From Blepharisma japonicum (Eukaryota > Ciliophora > Heterotrichea > Heterotrichida > Blepharismidae): a stretch of DNA of 64,000 nucleotides. Positions 1 to 8,721 of the stretch are shown here, in pieces. The translations under genes were made by a program, and so were the position numbers. The stretch lies in assembly GCA_949751835.1 (NCBI GenBank), contig CATKHK010000122.1:45259-109258 (forward strand), in the 5' to 3' direction. The notes beneath the pieces are model-generated. The model saw nothing but the letters and a program-made list of their open reading frames with translations. It was not told where the DNA came from and made no database searches. How positions within the stretch are numbered: position 1 is the stretch's first letter; each line of letters starts with the position of its first letter.

Positions 1-176
1 ATTCATTATTTTAAAATACAACATTTATTTAAATACTGTAGTAATTAAGTAAAACAAAACTGCAGATGTAATTTTTTCAATTAATTTAATTATTTAATTC
101 CAAGACTATTATCTTTTGAAAGAATCCTATATATCTAGGAAAATAGTAATTTTATATTATTATTTTAAAAGGCAAG

Positions 177-1196
177 ATGGAATATGATAAATCAAGGTAG
201 CTTTTAAACAGATATGAATCCCATGAGCCTAAAGTCACTCCTTCACCACCTATAAGAAATAACCCCAGAATATCTATTTGCAAAATTGTAAAAATTATTC
301 AGGATCTCAAAAAACAAGAAAATCACTCCAAAGTTATATCTGAAGAATATATGCGAGCTTTAAAATCTCACCAAGACCCAAGATCTAGTAATGAAATTAA
401 CTTTGAATTCAACTATAAAATTGACAAAATAATCAGAAAAGAGCAACGATCCAAATCAATAGATCGAGAACACAAAGAAAAGCTGTTAAAAAGCTACGAC
501 GACTGAAAGCAGCAAAAAGAAGAAGAATTTTCTTTAAAAAAACAGTGGCAAAATGCTTTTAATCAAAAAATTGAAGAAGAAAAATTAAAACAAAACCAAG
601 AAAAAGAGGAAAACAAATTAATTTCACAGTCCTCTTATAATGAATGAAAAAGAAAAAAAAGAAGAGAAGAATTAGAAAGAAAAAGACAACAAGAACAAGA
701 AAAGTTAAATAAAGAGAAAGAAGAAAAAGAAAAAAAAGAGCTCGTTGACAAAGAATATGTAGAATGGTTTAAAGAAAATCTTAGGAAGGAGCAAGAAAAA
801 CAAAAAGAAAAAAACAAAAAAAGGATTGAGGAAGCAAAGAAAAAACAAGAGGAAGAGAGGCAAAAGAAAGAAAAGCAAGAAGAGTTTCAAAAAGAATTTC
901 AAAAATTTTTGCAGAGATCAGCCAAAAAGGTAAAAGGAAATAATACTCAGTCTCAAGGGGTGAAAAAGGCAACAACGCCATTGTTGCTGGCGTATTCACC
1001 GAACAAGAAAAATAACTTGTCCACAAATAAATCAGGGATAAGTAGGAATAGTGAATATTCAGGTCATTATGACGGTTCAATACAAGATTATCAAGAAAAT
1101 GAGAAGTCTGAAGAGAAAAAAAATAATGAATATTCAGCTGAATTTGAGTCAGAAAATTATTCAGATGATTTGGAGTCTGATGAAGGGGATTATTAA
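177..1196 (+). CDS. CCDC34-like Lys/Glu-rich coiled-coil protein
   Basis: CDS join(177..196,212..1196), 334 aa with TGA read as Trp. The ATG at 177 opens a 20-nt first exon. Removing a 15-nt intron fuses it to a long frame that would otherwise stop at once. The N-terminal third is a polar lead-in. The middle is a long charged coiled coil with spaced tryptophans (SYDDW, SYNEW, YVEWF), and the tail is acidic and Ser-rich. The repeated 'xxxW + Lys/Glu run' layout resembles the CCDC34/DUF4207 family, whose animal members are linked to sperm flagella. Two of the three tryptophans are TGA. The family assignment is by pattern only; low-complexity coiled coils can mimic it. The existence of the gene is well supported. 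Confidence 0.7.
197..211 (+). other. 15-nt intron in CCDC34-like gene
   Basis: GTAGCTTTTAAACAG. GT-AG ends with A at position 10. It carries the in-frame TAG that would stop the protein after seven codons. Confidence 0.85.
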
Positions 1197-1266
1197 AGAA
1201 AATAAAATACTAATATCTGGGGCATTAATTAAAAATTTTCCCTCTGCTTTTGTCACTACCTATCAA

Positions 1267-2124
1267 TTACATTTTATTTTTCTTTGTGCTTTCCTTTCCT
1301 TCTCCAAGTAAATCTTCAATTAATTTCTGTTTCATGTGTTCATCTTTAGCTTCGTCATTTTGTTGAGGCTGGACAATCAAACTTGGAGAAGTATCCGCAG
1401 GCTTTTCACTTTGAACTTGCTGATTTATATAAGGATCATAAAGGCTTGGATAATCACTATAAGTTTGGTTATAAAACTGCTGCTGAGGGGGATACATCAT
1501 ATATGGCATAGCTCCTGGATATGGCATGAATTGCATTTTATATCTTTCATCTGGCTGATTGTATCTTGGTGTAGCTTTTTTACATTCAATTCATTTCCCA
1601 TTAATATAATTATGCTCATAATTTTCCAGGACCCTCTCAACACTATCTTCACTTATAAAAGTGATGAAGCCAAAACCTCTTGGACTTCCAGTTTCCCTAT
1701 CAAACATAACAACACTGTCTTCAATTGGTCCAAATTGTTGGAAAAAAGCTCTGAAAATGTCTTCCGTCACGTCTGGCGGAAGACCTCCAACAAACATTTT
1801 TTTGGTTCTTTGAGATGATAAATTATCTGGGACTGGAGGTGGAGCATTTTGTTCTCTGGGAACTGCTAGCTTGCAGTCAACTTTTTTCCCATCAATAATT
1901 TGGTCTTCAGCTAGGATCATGTCAGCTGATTGACTGCTATGCATTGTTATGAATCCAAAGCATCGTGATCTCCCAGTAGCTCTGTCAATCATTAAGATGC
2001 AGTCTTGAACTGGACCGTATCTTTGGAAATGCTCAATCATTTTTTCTCGGGTTGTTTGTGGAGCAAGTCCTCCTACGAAGAGTTTTCGACTGAATATGAT
2101 TTACTTTCCCAAGTCATGCATCAT
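1267..2124 (-). CDS. Two-RRM RNA-binding protein (Musashi/DAZAP1/hnRNP A type)
   Basis: CDS complement(join(1267..2089,2105..2124)), 280 aa. Two tandem RRMs are visible: RNP2 KLFVGGLA and RNP1 RCFGFITM in the first, KMFVGGLP and RGFGFITF in the second. The second RRM ends in the classic 'INGK-W-IECKKATPR' strand, where W is a TGA codon. The C-terminal ~90 residues are rich in Met, Pro, Tyr and Gln, typical of a low-complexity assembly tail. The start is the first of two adjacent ATGs. The short first exon MMHDLGN is joined by a 15-nt intron. Members of this family bind single-stranded mRNA to control translation, splicing or localisation. The exact orthologue cannot be decided from sequence alone. 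Confidence 0.92.
2090..2104 (-). other. 15-nt intron in two-RRM gene
   Basis: On the coding strand GTAAATCATATTCAG. It removes an in-frame TAA just before RNP2 of RRM1. Confidence 0.9.
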
Positions 2125-2486
2125 TTTAATTATATTAATATATTTTAAGTATATCATTAAATGAAATTCTTTAATTTATTATAATATTGGAAGACTCCCT
2201 CTGGAACTATCGGGGTTGGGTGAGCAAAAAAAAGGCCGTATTGCATATGCTAAATATAATTCAATAAATAAAATATTTATTGTTCCTTTATCGAATAAAA
2301 ATGATTGAATTGATAATCTTTTAACAGTACATAAAAATAGACCTATAGGCAACTCATAAAAATAGCTATAATATCTTTAATAAAATATAATTTAATAATA
2401 TTACTCAAGCGATTTTAAATTTATTTTAAATTTACTACCTAAAAATTACACAAAAAAATATTTAAAAAATAGACTTATTTATATTT
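2125..2486. other. Intergenic, 362 nt
   Basis: Upstream region of the two-RRM gene and downstream region of the sirtuin. Mostly AT. A short GC-richer island around 2190-2240 stands out, but it folds into no RNA that I recognise. Confidence 0.5.
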
Positions 2487-3455
2487 CTAATTTTTTATTT
2501 CTACAAGTTTTTTCAAGCTTTCATCCAATTGGGTGTCTTTTACGATATCACTTATTATCTCATCACAGTCTCCATCAAGGAAAATATCTCTTTTTATTTC
2601 TGAGTCGAATTTGAACCCATTCTGTGCAAAAGTATTATAGCCTCCTTTATTAATAACTATTCTTGGAGTATTAGGGCTAACCATCTGAGCCAATGAAGCA
2701 AATGGATAAGCAGTTAAGCTTGTCCCTATAACCAATAGCAAATCTGCATATAAAATTAATTCTGATTTAGAGTGGAATTCTTGTGGTAATTTTTCTCCAA
2801 AAAATACAATGTCAGGCTTAATAACGCCGCCACACTCACAAAATGCAGGCTGTTTAGAAAGCATATGCTGCCTTAATTCAGAAATAGGGTAATCTTTTTT
2901 GCATGAACTGCAATGGCAGTTATCAACGTTTCCATGAGCTTGAACTAGCTTTTTAGAAGAAAGGCCAGCCTTTTTTTCTAAACTATCAATATTTTGAGTA
3001 TAACACATAAGTAAAATTCCTTGATCTTCTAATAATTTCAAAAAATAATGGGTAAGTGTGGGAATTTTGCTTGTGGTGATCAAATTAGGGCTAATCCTAT
3101 AAAAGGGCTCGGGGTCGAGTTTGAAATAATTTAGATCAAATATTGCTTCTGGAAAAGGCAAATCAGGATCTTCGATTTGAGAATAAAGTCCTGTTGTAGG
3201 AGTCCGAAAATCATGAATTCCTGCCTTAACAGAAATTCCTGAGCCAGTCATGATAGCAATTTTCTTATATTTTTTGGCGGATAAATTTTTTCCTATTTCT
3301 CTGGTGTCACCTCTTTCGAAGTAAATTGAATCATTTAACTGATTTTGAGGCATAGAAGGGGCAATGGCTTCAGGATCAAATGGATTTCGCTGAGAGAATT
3401 GCCTAGTGGTTAGCAACAGGTTAGGAATAAAAAATGGTCTGATTCGAAAAAACAT
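2487..3455 (-). CDS. Sirtuin, NAD-dependent deacylase, mitochondrial-type N-terminus
   Basis: 322 aa from the ATG at 3455. I prefer this start over an upstream non-ATG extension because it begins MFFRIRPFF, an Arg-rich hydrophobic presequence that suggests mitochondrial import. Sirtuin landmarks in order: NAD-loop GSGIS at residues 71-75, TQNIDSLE at 153-160, catalytic HG at 174-175, and a zinc site Cys182/Cys185 with Cys206/Cys208 (CECGG). These are followed by KPDIVFFGE and GTSL. The pattern fits class I (SIRT2/SIRT3-like), which removes acyl groups from lysine using NAD+. Two oddities: GAGIS is GSGIS, and the usual 'IPDFR' is IHDFR (His81). All catalytic and zinc residues are otherwise present. 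Confidence 0.93.
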   Translation of the reverse strand: MFFRIRPFFIPNLLLTTRQFSQRNPFDPEAIAPSMPQNQLNDSIYFERGDTREIGKNLSAKKYKKIAIMTGSGISVKAGIHDFRTPTTGLYSQIEDPDLPFPEAIFDLNYFKLDPEPFYRISPNLITTSKIPTLTHYFLKLLEDQGILLMCYTQNIDSLEKKAGLSSKKLVQAHGNVDNCHCSSCKKDYPISELRQHMLSKQPAFCECGGVIKPDIVFFGEKLPQEFHSKSELILYADLLLVIGTSLTAYPFASLAQMVSPNTPRIVINKGGYNTFAQNGFKFDSEIKRDIFLDGDCDEIISDIVKDTQLDESLKKLVEIKN

Positions 3456-4016
3456 TTTATAAAAACTGGACAAAATATGGCTGAAATGATTAAAAAATAG
3501 AAAAGACAGTAATATATACAAAGTTTAACGTATTTTATTAAAAAAAAAATTCAGTGCATATACTAATACTCTGCCAATAAATATCTTCCAAGAGCTTTGG
3601 AAGATATTAAACCTTAAATATAAGAATAATTTCACTATTCACTGTCTTTTTAATTTTTCAACAATTTTGATACAAACAGATTTTGGAATTATTAATATAA
3701 AATTCATTGAAATAATCAAATCAGAATCTTAAGAAATTCTAAATAACTTATCGGTTTATTATATAACTAGCATCATTTCTAAGACGATAAATTATTATCT
3801 AATTGAAAAGATAAAAAATAGATCAGCATAGTTAGGATTTTAAATCCATTATTGCTAAAAATAAAATAAATTTTCCTTTTAATATTTCTAATCAGCATTC
3901 TAAAAAATCATTTTAAGAACTAGCATATTATTTATAAAGTAAACATCAAGTATCGTTCCAAGTTTTTACAATGCCATGATTAAATTAATGTTAAAATTCT
4001 AATCACAAAAAGATCT
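3456..4016. other. Intergenic, 561 nt
   Basis: AT-rich sequence between two minus-strand genes. I saw no credible ORF, RNA gene or repeat. Confidence 0.5.
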
Positions 4017-4535
4017 TTATAGAGCGTATTTTGGCTCGTAAATTTCCTCATCAGAAGACGATTCAACTGTTTTTTCAAATTTTGGTGACTTAATAACCAC
4101 TTTAAGCATATCTAGTTTTACTTCTCCAGCTTCATAATTTTGAAACTCATTGAATTGAGTTCCAAAAGTAAATCTGAACGAATGCCTTACGGTATTGCTT
4201 CTTCTATCAGTTAATTGTTTAGTATTAAGTAAAGGCATTTTCTTGATCAATAATTGCGGCTTATATGTTTGAGTAAAATTATTGCTTAGGCAATTCGAGT
4301 TAATCAATTTTCGGCAACTTATAGAATTTGCTAGAGTTTCTTTACCCCTTAATTTTATAGAAGACTGCTGCTTCTTTAACACTGAAATTGTTGGCTTTTG
4401 TTGTTTAATGCTAATTCTGACATAAGAATTTTTTCGCCTATGCTCAATCTTGTGTTGGGTTTGTAAGAGATCAATAGGTTCAAATGTAAATAAATTTGAA
4501 GAAGATCTGCAGCTTTGCGAGAGATGAGCTTCCAT
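4017..4535 (-). CDS. Hypothetical basic protein
   Basis: 172 aa, ATG at 4535, TAA stop. It is rich in Ser, Gln, Lys and Arg, with a Cys pair near the N-terminus and an acidic stretch (VESSSDEEIYEP) at the C-terminus. No domain, signal peptide or membrane segment is seen. It looks largely disordered. No function can be proposed. Confidence 0.6.
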   Translation of the reverse strand: MEAHLSQSCRSSSNLFTFEPIDLLQTQHKIEHRRKNSYVRISIKQQKPTISVLKKQQSSIKLRGKETLANSISCRKLINSNCLSNNFTQTYKPQLLIKKMPLLNTKQLTDRRSNTVRHSFRFTFGTQFNEFQNYEAGEVKLDMLKVVIKSPKFEKTVESSSDEEIYEPKYAL

Positions 4536-4770
4536 GGAGAAATTACTGTAATCTATTTTATTTATGCATAATTAATGCTTCATCAGTTTTTTTCTTAACT
4601 GCTTATTTACTGTCATTTTATTAATAAAGAAATCTTAAGAACTATATGGTCATTTTAAGATTTTAAATATTTCTTATATAATTATAGTCAATTCTCTCAA
4701 TTTTTTATGATTATTATCCTCCTATTTAATTTGCAATTTTATCCACATAAAAATCGGTAATAGTTTATAA

Positions 4771-6033
4771 ATGAGCTGCTATCGATTAGCTCGGCTTTTC
4801 TCAAAGGCAAAATCGCACCATGAGCCTTTGGAGCACCTCAAATCAATGATTTTAACTGTTAAAAATGATGGACCAGGCCGACTTCAAGATGCTCTTGAAG
4901 CTTTTTCAGCCCTCAATATCAATATTACCCACATACAATCTCGTCCAGCAGAAATTCTAGATTTCAGAAAAGGGTATGATTTTAAGCTTGATTTTGAATT
5001 AAGTGACGATCCTAAATTGAAAAGGATTACAAAACACCTGGACAAGCTTGGGTTTAGAACACAAATCGTCAAAAGCAAAGAAGTTCCATGGTTTCCAAGA
5101 TCATTTGAAGATCTTGACCATTTAGATCAGTCTTGCCTAGAAGCCGGAGCAGATTTAGATAGCGATCATCCAGGATTTAATGATGAAATTTATAAGCAAA
5201 GAAGAGCAGAAATAGCGAAAATAGCTATGGGCTATAAACTCAGTGATGCAAAAGTACCTGCTGTTCATTATACTGACCAAGAAATAGAGACCTGGCAAAC
5301 TGCTTATAGAGCTTTAGACCCTCTGCATCAAAAGTATGCATGTGATGAATATAATCAAGCTGTTGAGGAGTTTAAAAAACATTGCAGTTTTAGAGAGGAT
5401 AATATTCCTCAGCTACAAGATATTAATGAATATTTAATACAAAAAACTGGATTTAGGCTAAAGCCCATCACTGGATTGCTATCTCAAAGAGATTTTTTGA
5501 ATTTTTTAGCATTTAGAGTGTTTGCGTCGACACAATATATAAGGCATCATTCAGTGCCATTTTATACGCCAGAACCAGACATAATTCATGAATTAATTGG
5601 GCATGCTCCTCTATTTGCAGACCCTGATTTTGCTGATTTTTCACAAGAAATTGGACTAGCTTCATTAGGAGTTAGTGATGAAGAAATTAAAAAGCTAGGG
5701 ACTTGTTATTGGTATTCTATTGAATTTGGGATTATTAAGAAGGCAAATGGAGAAAAAAAAGTATATGGAGCTGGATGTTTAAGCTCAGTTGATGAAATTA
5801 AAAATGCAGTTTCAGACAAGCCTGAGATTAGGTATTTTGACCCTCTTAAGGCGGCTCATGTCCCATTCCCTATCACATCATTGCAGCCAATTTATTTCTG
5901 GTCAAATAGCTTTGAAGAAGCTAAGCATGCAATGGAAAATTACGTCTGGACAGTTCCAAGAGACGTTTCAGTGTCTTATGATAAATTCGATCACACAATA
6001 AAAGTTCATCAAGATATCACAATGAAGAAATAA
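4771..6033 (+). CDS. PAH: Phenylalanine-4-hydroxylase (biopterin-dependent aromatic amino acid hydroxylase)
   Basis: 420 aa, ATG at 4771. Residues ~25-100 form an ACT-type regulatory domain (SMILTVKNDGPGRLQDALEAF). The catalytic domain follows. The ferrous iron triad is in place: His273 and His278 in PDIIHELIGHAPLF and Glu318 in YWYSIEFG, the same 5- and 45-residue spacing as animal PAH. FSQEIGLASLG and VYGAGCLSS are also conserved. The enzyme converts phenylalanine to tyrosine with tetrahydrobiopterin and O2. The ACT domain fits allosteric control by phenylalanine. The C-terminus (~residue 420) looks shorter than animal PAH and may lack the full tetramerisation helix. Tyrosine versus tryptophan hydroxylase activity cannot be fully excluded. 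No intron and no TGA codon is needed. Confidence 0.96.
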   Translation: MSCYRLARLFSKAKSHHEPLEHLKSMILTVKNDGPGRLQDALEAFSALNINITHIQSRPAEILDFRKGYDFKLDFELSDDPKLKRITKHLDKLGFRTQIVKSKEVPWFPRSFEDLDHLDQSCLEAGADLDSDHPGFNDEIYKQRRAEIAKIAMGYKLSDAKVPAVHYTDQEIETWQTAYRALDPLHQKYACDEYNQAVEEFKKHCSFREDNIPQLQDINEYLIQKTGFRLKPITGLLSQRDFLNFLAFRVFASTQYIRHHSVPFYTPEPDIIHELIGHAPLFADPDFADFSQEIGLASLGVSDEEIKKLGTCYWYSIEFGIIKKANGEKKVYGAGCLSSVDEIKNAVSDKPEIRYFDPLKAAHVPFPITSLQPIYFWSNSFEEAKHAMENYVWTVPRDVSVSYDKFDHTIKVHQDITMKK

Positions 6034-6155
6034 TTAATTATATCTTCTTAAGGGCTAAGCAGCATATCAATATAAAACTAAGCTGAATTATTATAAATTC
6101 ACTATATTTAAATTAAATTTCAAGGATGTAATTTGACATCCTAATACCCTATCCA

Positions 6156-6992
6156 TTATTTCTTTCTTTCAGCTTCTTTTTCCAGTTCTTCCATATTTTC
6201 ACTAATTAGCTTGTCTTCCAGCATATCTCTAAACAATGGATCTTTCATTCTCTCATTAAATTTATGCTCATCCCTCATATAAGCTCTCACAAGGGTTGCA
6301 GGGGCTATTAAATCATTATATTTTTCCAACGCAAGTTTTCGCAGACTATGAGATTGAAGCAAGCTTTTGACTTCTTCATCTTTAAAAGATACTAAAAACA
6401 AAGGCTTCGATAGCTCTTCGTCATCAATTTCATTAACACGCTGAGAGAGATACACCACAAGCGTATCCTTAATATTCGCTAATTTTTCTATATATTGCTG
6501 AAGCAGCATTTTTTCATTTCCTTGAGATAACTCCATCGCATATTTAGGAAGCCAAACTAAGCTTATATTGACGAGGTCTTTAAGAAGGCATAAAAACTCT
6601 TGTTGGCTGATACTTTTAGAAGTATCCATATCGTAGTTCTCAAATAGCACAAGCGCTTTATCAGCAACAGCTCCATTTCCTAGCAAAATTCCTAGACATG
6701 TAAGCCTTTGAGCATGAAAGCAATTTTCTTCATCTTTAAACTCATCATAAAATTTGCAGATGGGTGAGGCTGCATCATAAGTTCGAATTGGCTTAGTATC
6801 GATATTTATGTCTTCTAAGCTTGTGAAAAATTGATTATCAGTCATCTTAAAATCTGTTGAAAATCGATGGAAAGTTCGATCCAGCTCTTTTGATTCTAAA
6901 TCTGTGAATCCTAAAGTGTCTTCAGCTCTTTTTATTATGGCTTCTTCTTCTTTACCAACCACATCGCTACCTCTTCCTAAGTGACAGCCCAT
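6156..6992 (-). CDS. EF-hand-like protein with acylation signal
   Basis: 278 aa, ATG at 6992. It begins MGCHLGRGS, a Gly2/Cys3 start suited to N-myristoylation plus palmitoylation, so membrane attachment is likely. One EF-hand-like loop is visible, YDMDTSKSISQQEF (Asp, Asp, Ser, Ser, Glu at loop positions), close to a canonical calcium site. The rest is helical without a recognised domain, and it ends in a Glu/Lys-rich helix. The general plan (acylated, EF-hand) resembles calcineurin-B or recoverin-like sensors, but only one loop is convincing and the protein is longer. Confidence 0.7.
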   Translation of the reverse strand: MGCHLGRGSDVVGKEEEAIIKRAEDTLGFTDLESKELDRTFHRFSTDFKMTDNQFFTSLEDINIDTKPIRTYDAASPICKFYDEFKDEENCFHAQRLTCLGILLGNGAVADKALVLFENYDMDTSKSISQQEFLCLLKDLVNISLVWLPKYAMELSQGNEKMLLQQYIEKLANIKDTLVVYLSQRVNEIDDEELSKPLFLVSFKDEEVKSLLQSHSLRKLALEKYNDLIAPATLVRAYMRDEHKFNERMKDPLFRDMLEDKLISENMEELEKEAERKK

Positions 6993-7137
6993 TTTTCAAA
7001 ATAACTATATAAAGTAATTTATAAAATCTCTTAATAGCAAAATTATGATTTTCTTTAATGATAAACTTTAAAAGTAATTTGGAATAATTGGAGTATTGAA
7101 ATGCAGTCGCATAAAAATGTTTTATTAATAAAAATAA

Positions 7138-7407
7138 ATGCCAAGGCTCCCATTTCCTCCTGAAAAACTTTTATCGAAGAATAATGCCAGATTTTTTGCA
7201 GTTGCTGTGATGTTTTTTGCATGCACAGCCTTTGGGTATGTGACCTTTAAAAATGCGGATCGATATTCAAAGAGCATTCATGATCAAAAAATGATCGAAA
7301 TTGAAAGAGAATTGAATCAGATTAGCGCAGATCCAGCTGTAAGAGAACAGATGAAGAAGATATATGGGATAAGAAAGGAAATGGCAAAGGAAAAATCTAA
7401 TCAATAA
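7138..7407 (+). CDS. Small single-pass membrane protein, possibly mitochondrial
   Basis: 89 aa, ATG at 7138. A Pro/Arg-containing N-terminus leads into one hydrophobic segment (FFAVAVMFFACTAFGYV, residues ~19-36), then a charged helix to the end. This shape is typical of small inner-membrane subunits or assembly factors of respiratory complexes. The family is not recognised, and location is inferred only from shape. Confidence 0.65.
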   Translation: MPRLPFPPEKLLSKNNARFFAVAVMFFACTAFGYVTFKNADRYSKSIHDQKMIEIERELNQISADPAVREQMKKIYGIRKEMAKEKSNQ

Positions 7408-7579
7408 ATAAATGATCTTCGGATTAAAAATATTTTCAATTAAATAAAGCATAAAGCATAGGGCATTAAAGGATTTTCAATTAAATTATCAAAATTTCCC
7501 TTGGAGAAAAAAGAAACTAAAATAATCAAAATTGTTGTCAGCTTTTTCCATCGCTTATCTTAATAAAAAATCTTATAAA

Positions 7580-8236
7580 ATGGGAAATTTCTGTGCAAGG
7601 AGTGAGCCTGACGATTCCGTAACTCGTCCGAAATTCAGTATAGGCAAAGATTATCAAGAAATTCCAGACCAAACTTCTGGTGAAGGAATTAAAAAAACAA
7701 TTGCTTGAAAAGCCTCAGTAACTCGTCCACAACTTGAAGCAAAGAGAGAAGAATTCTGAAGGACTCGAACCACCGGAAGACGACACATTTGGCTTGCTAT
7801 CAAAAGTGCTGTTGAGGCTGATCACGCTACTGCTGCTGTTTTACTACAAATGGCTAATATTACTGTTAGAGATGGCTCCATTACTGTATGTGAAGACACT
7901 AATGGGAATATTTACGAAATTCCTCCATTTATTGTTAACGACCCTACTGCATTTGTAAATGAAAAAAAGCACAAAGTAAACAGACCAAAGGTAGCGGAAA
8001 ATGAGCTTTTAAAGCTGAAACTTAGGAGACCTGGGAAAGCTCAGGATGTGGAAATAGAAATTGAAAGCAAGAATAAAGTGAGTTTGGTAAAAGAAGAGTA
8101 TGCAAAGAAAGAAGGAATTTCAGCTTCAGATGTGAGGCTGTTTTTTGCAGGAAAAGAATTGCAAGACGAGAGCACTTTGTTGAGCTACTATGTTAGCAAT
8201 GAAATGGTTTTGATGGTTTTTATAAAACAAACTTAA
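7580..8236 (+). CDS. Ubiquitin domain-containing protein (UBTD/DC-UbP family)
   Basis: 218 aa, ATG at 7580, read through two TGA Trp codons. It begins MGNFCARS, a myristoylation-type start shared with animal UBTD proteins. Residues ~45-115 match the DC-UbP N-terminal domain: KREEFWRTRTTGRRHIW, a helical stretch, then 'ITVCEDTNGNIYEIPPF'. Both Trp residues in the signature region are informative; one is TGA. The C-terminal ~75 residues are a ubiquitin-like fold (VEIEI, RLFFAGKELQDESTLLSYY, MVLMVFIK). It has no terminal Gly-Gly, so it is a ubiquitin-like domain rather than a modifier. Human UBTD1/2 bridge E2 enzymes and their substrates. Confidence 0.9.
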
Positions 8237-8721
8237 ATATATTTATGTTAGTATGATTTAATAGAATTGTATAGCTTAAAAAGCTAATCTAATAATTTCT
8301 GGTATTAACAAATAGTAATTTTATTAATTATGATCTCAGGGGTCATAAGACTCCCCTTAATGATTCGAATAGAGAGTTTTTATAAAATAAATGAGTTTAT
8401 AGAGAATGATTGTTAAATGAAATCAAATCTTTTAAATAGTTTTATCTCGGCTCACTCCTTCTTGTCAATCCAAAAAATATCACAGAAATTATAAAGCTAT
8501 TTATGATTGCCATAACTTAAACGTATTTTAATTAAATTTTCCAGATATTAAAATAGAAAAATAAAATGCCATGCCATGCATCATTTTATGTAAAAACTCA
8601 TGCCTCTTTACAGCATATATATTGCAAAAAATTAGCACATCAATTGTAAATATATAATTTTATTAGTATCTCAATAAACTTTCTCTATTTTCCTATCTTT
8701 ATTCCAATCTATATTGTTAAA
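8237..8721. other. Intergenic, 485 nt
   Basis: AT-rich upstream region of the transportin gene. No gene or structured RNA is supported. Confidence 0.5.
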
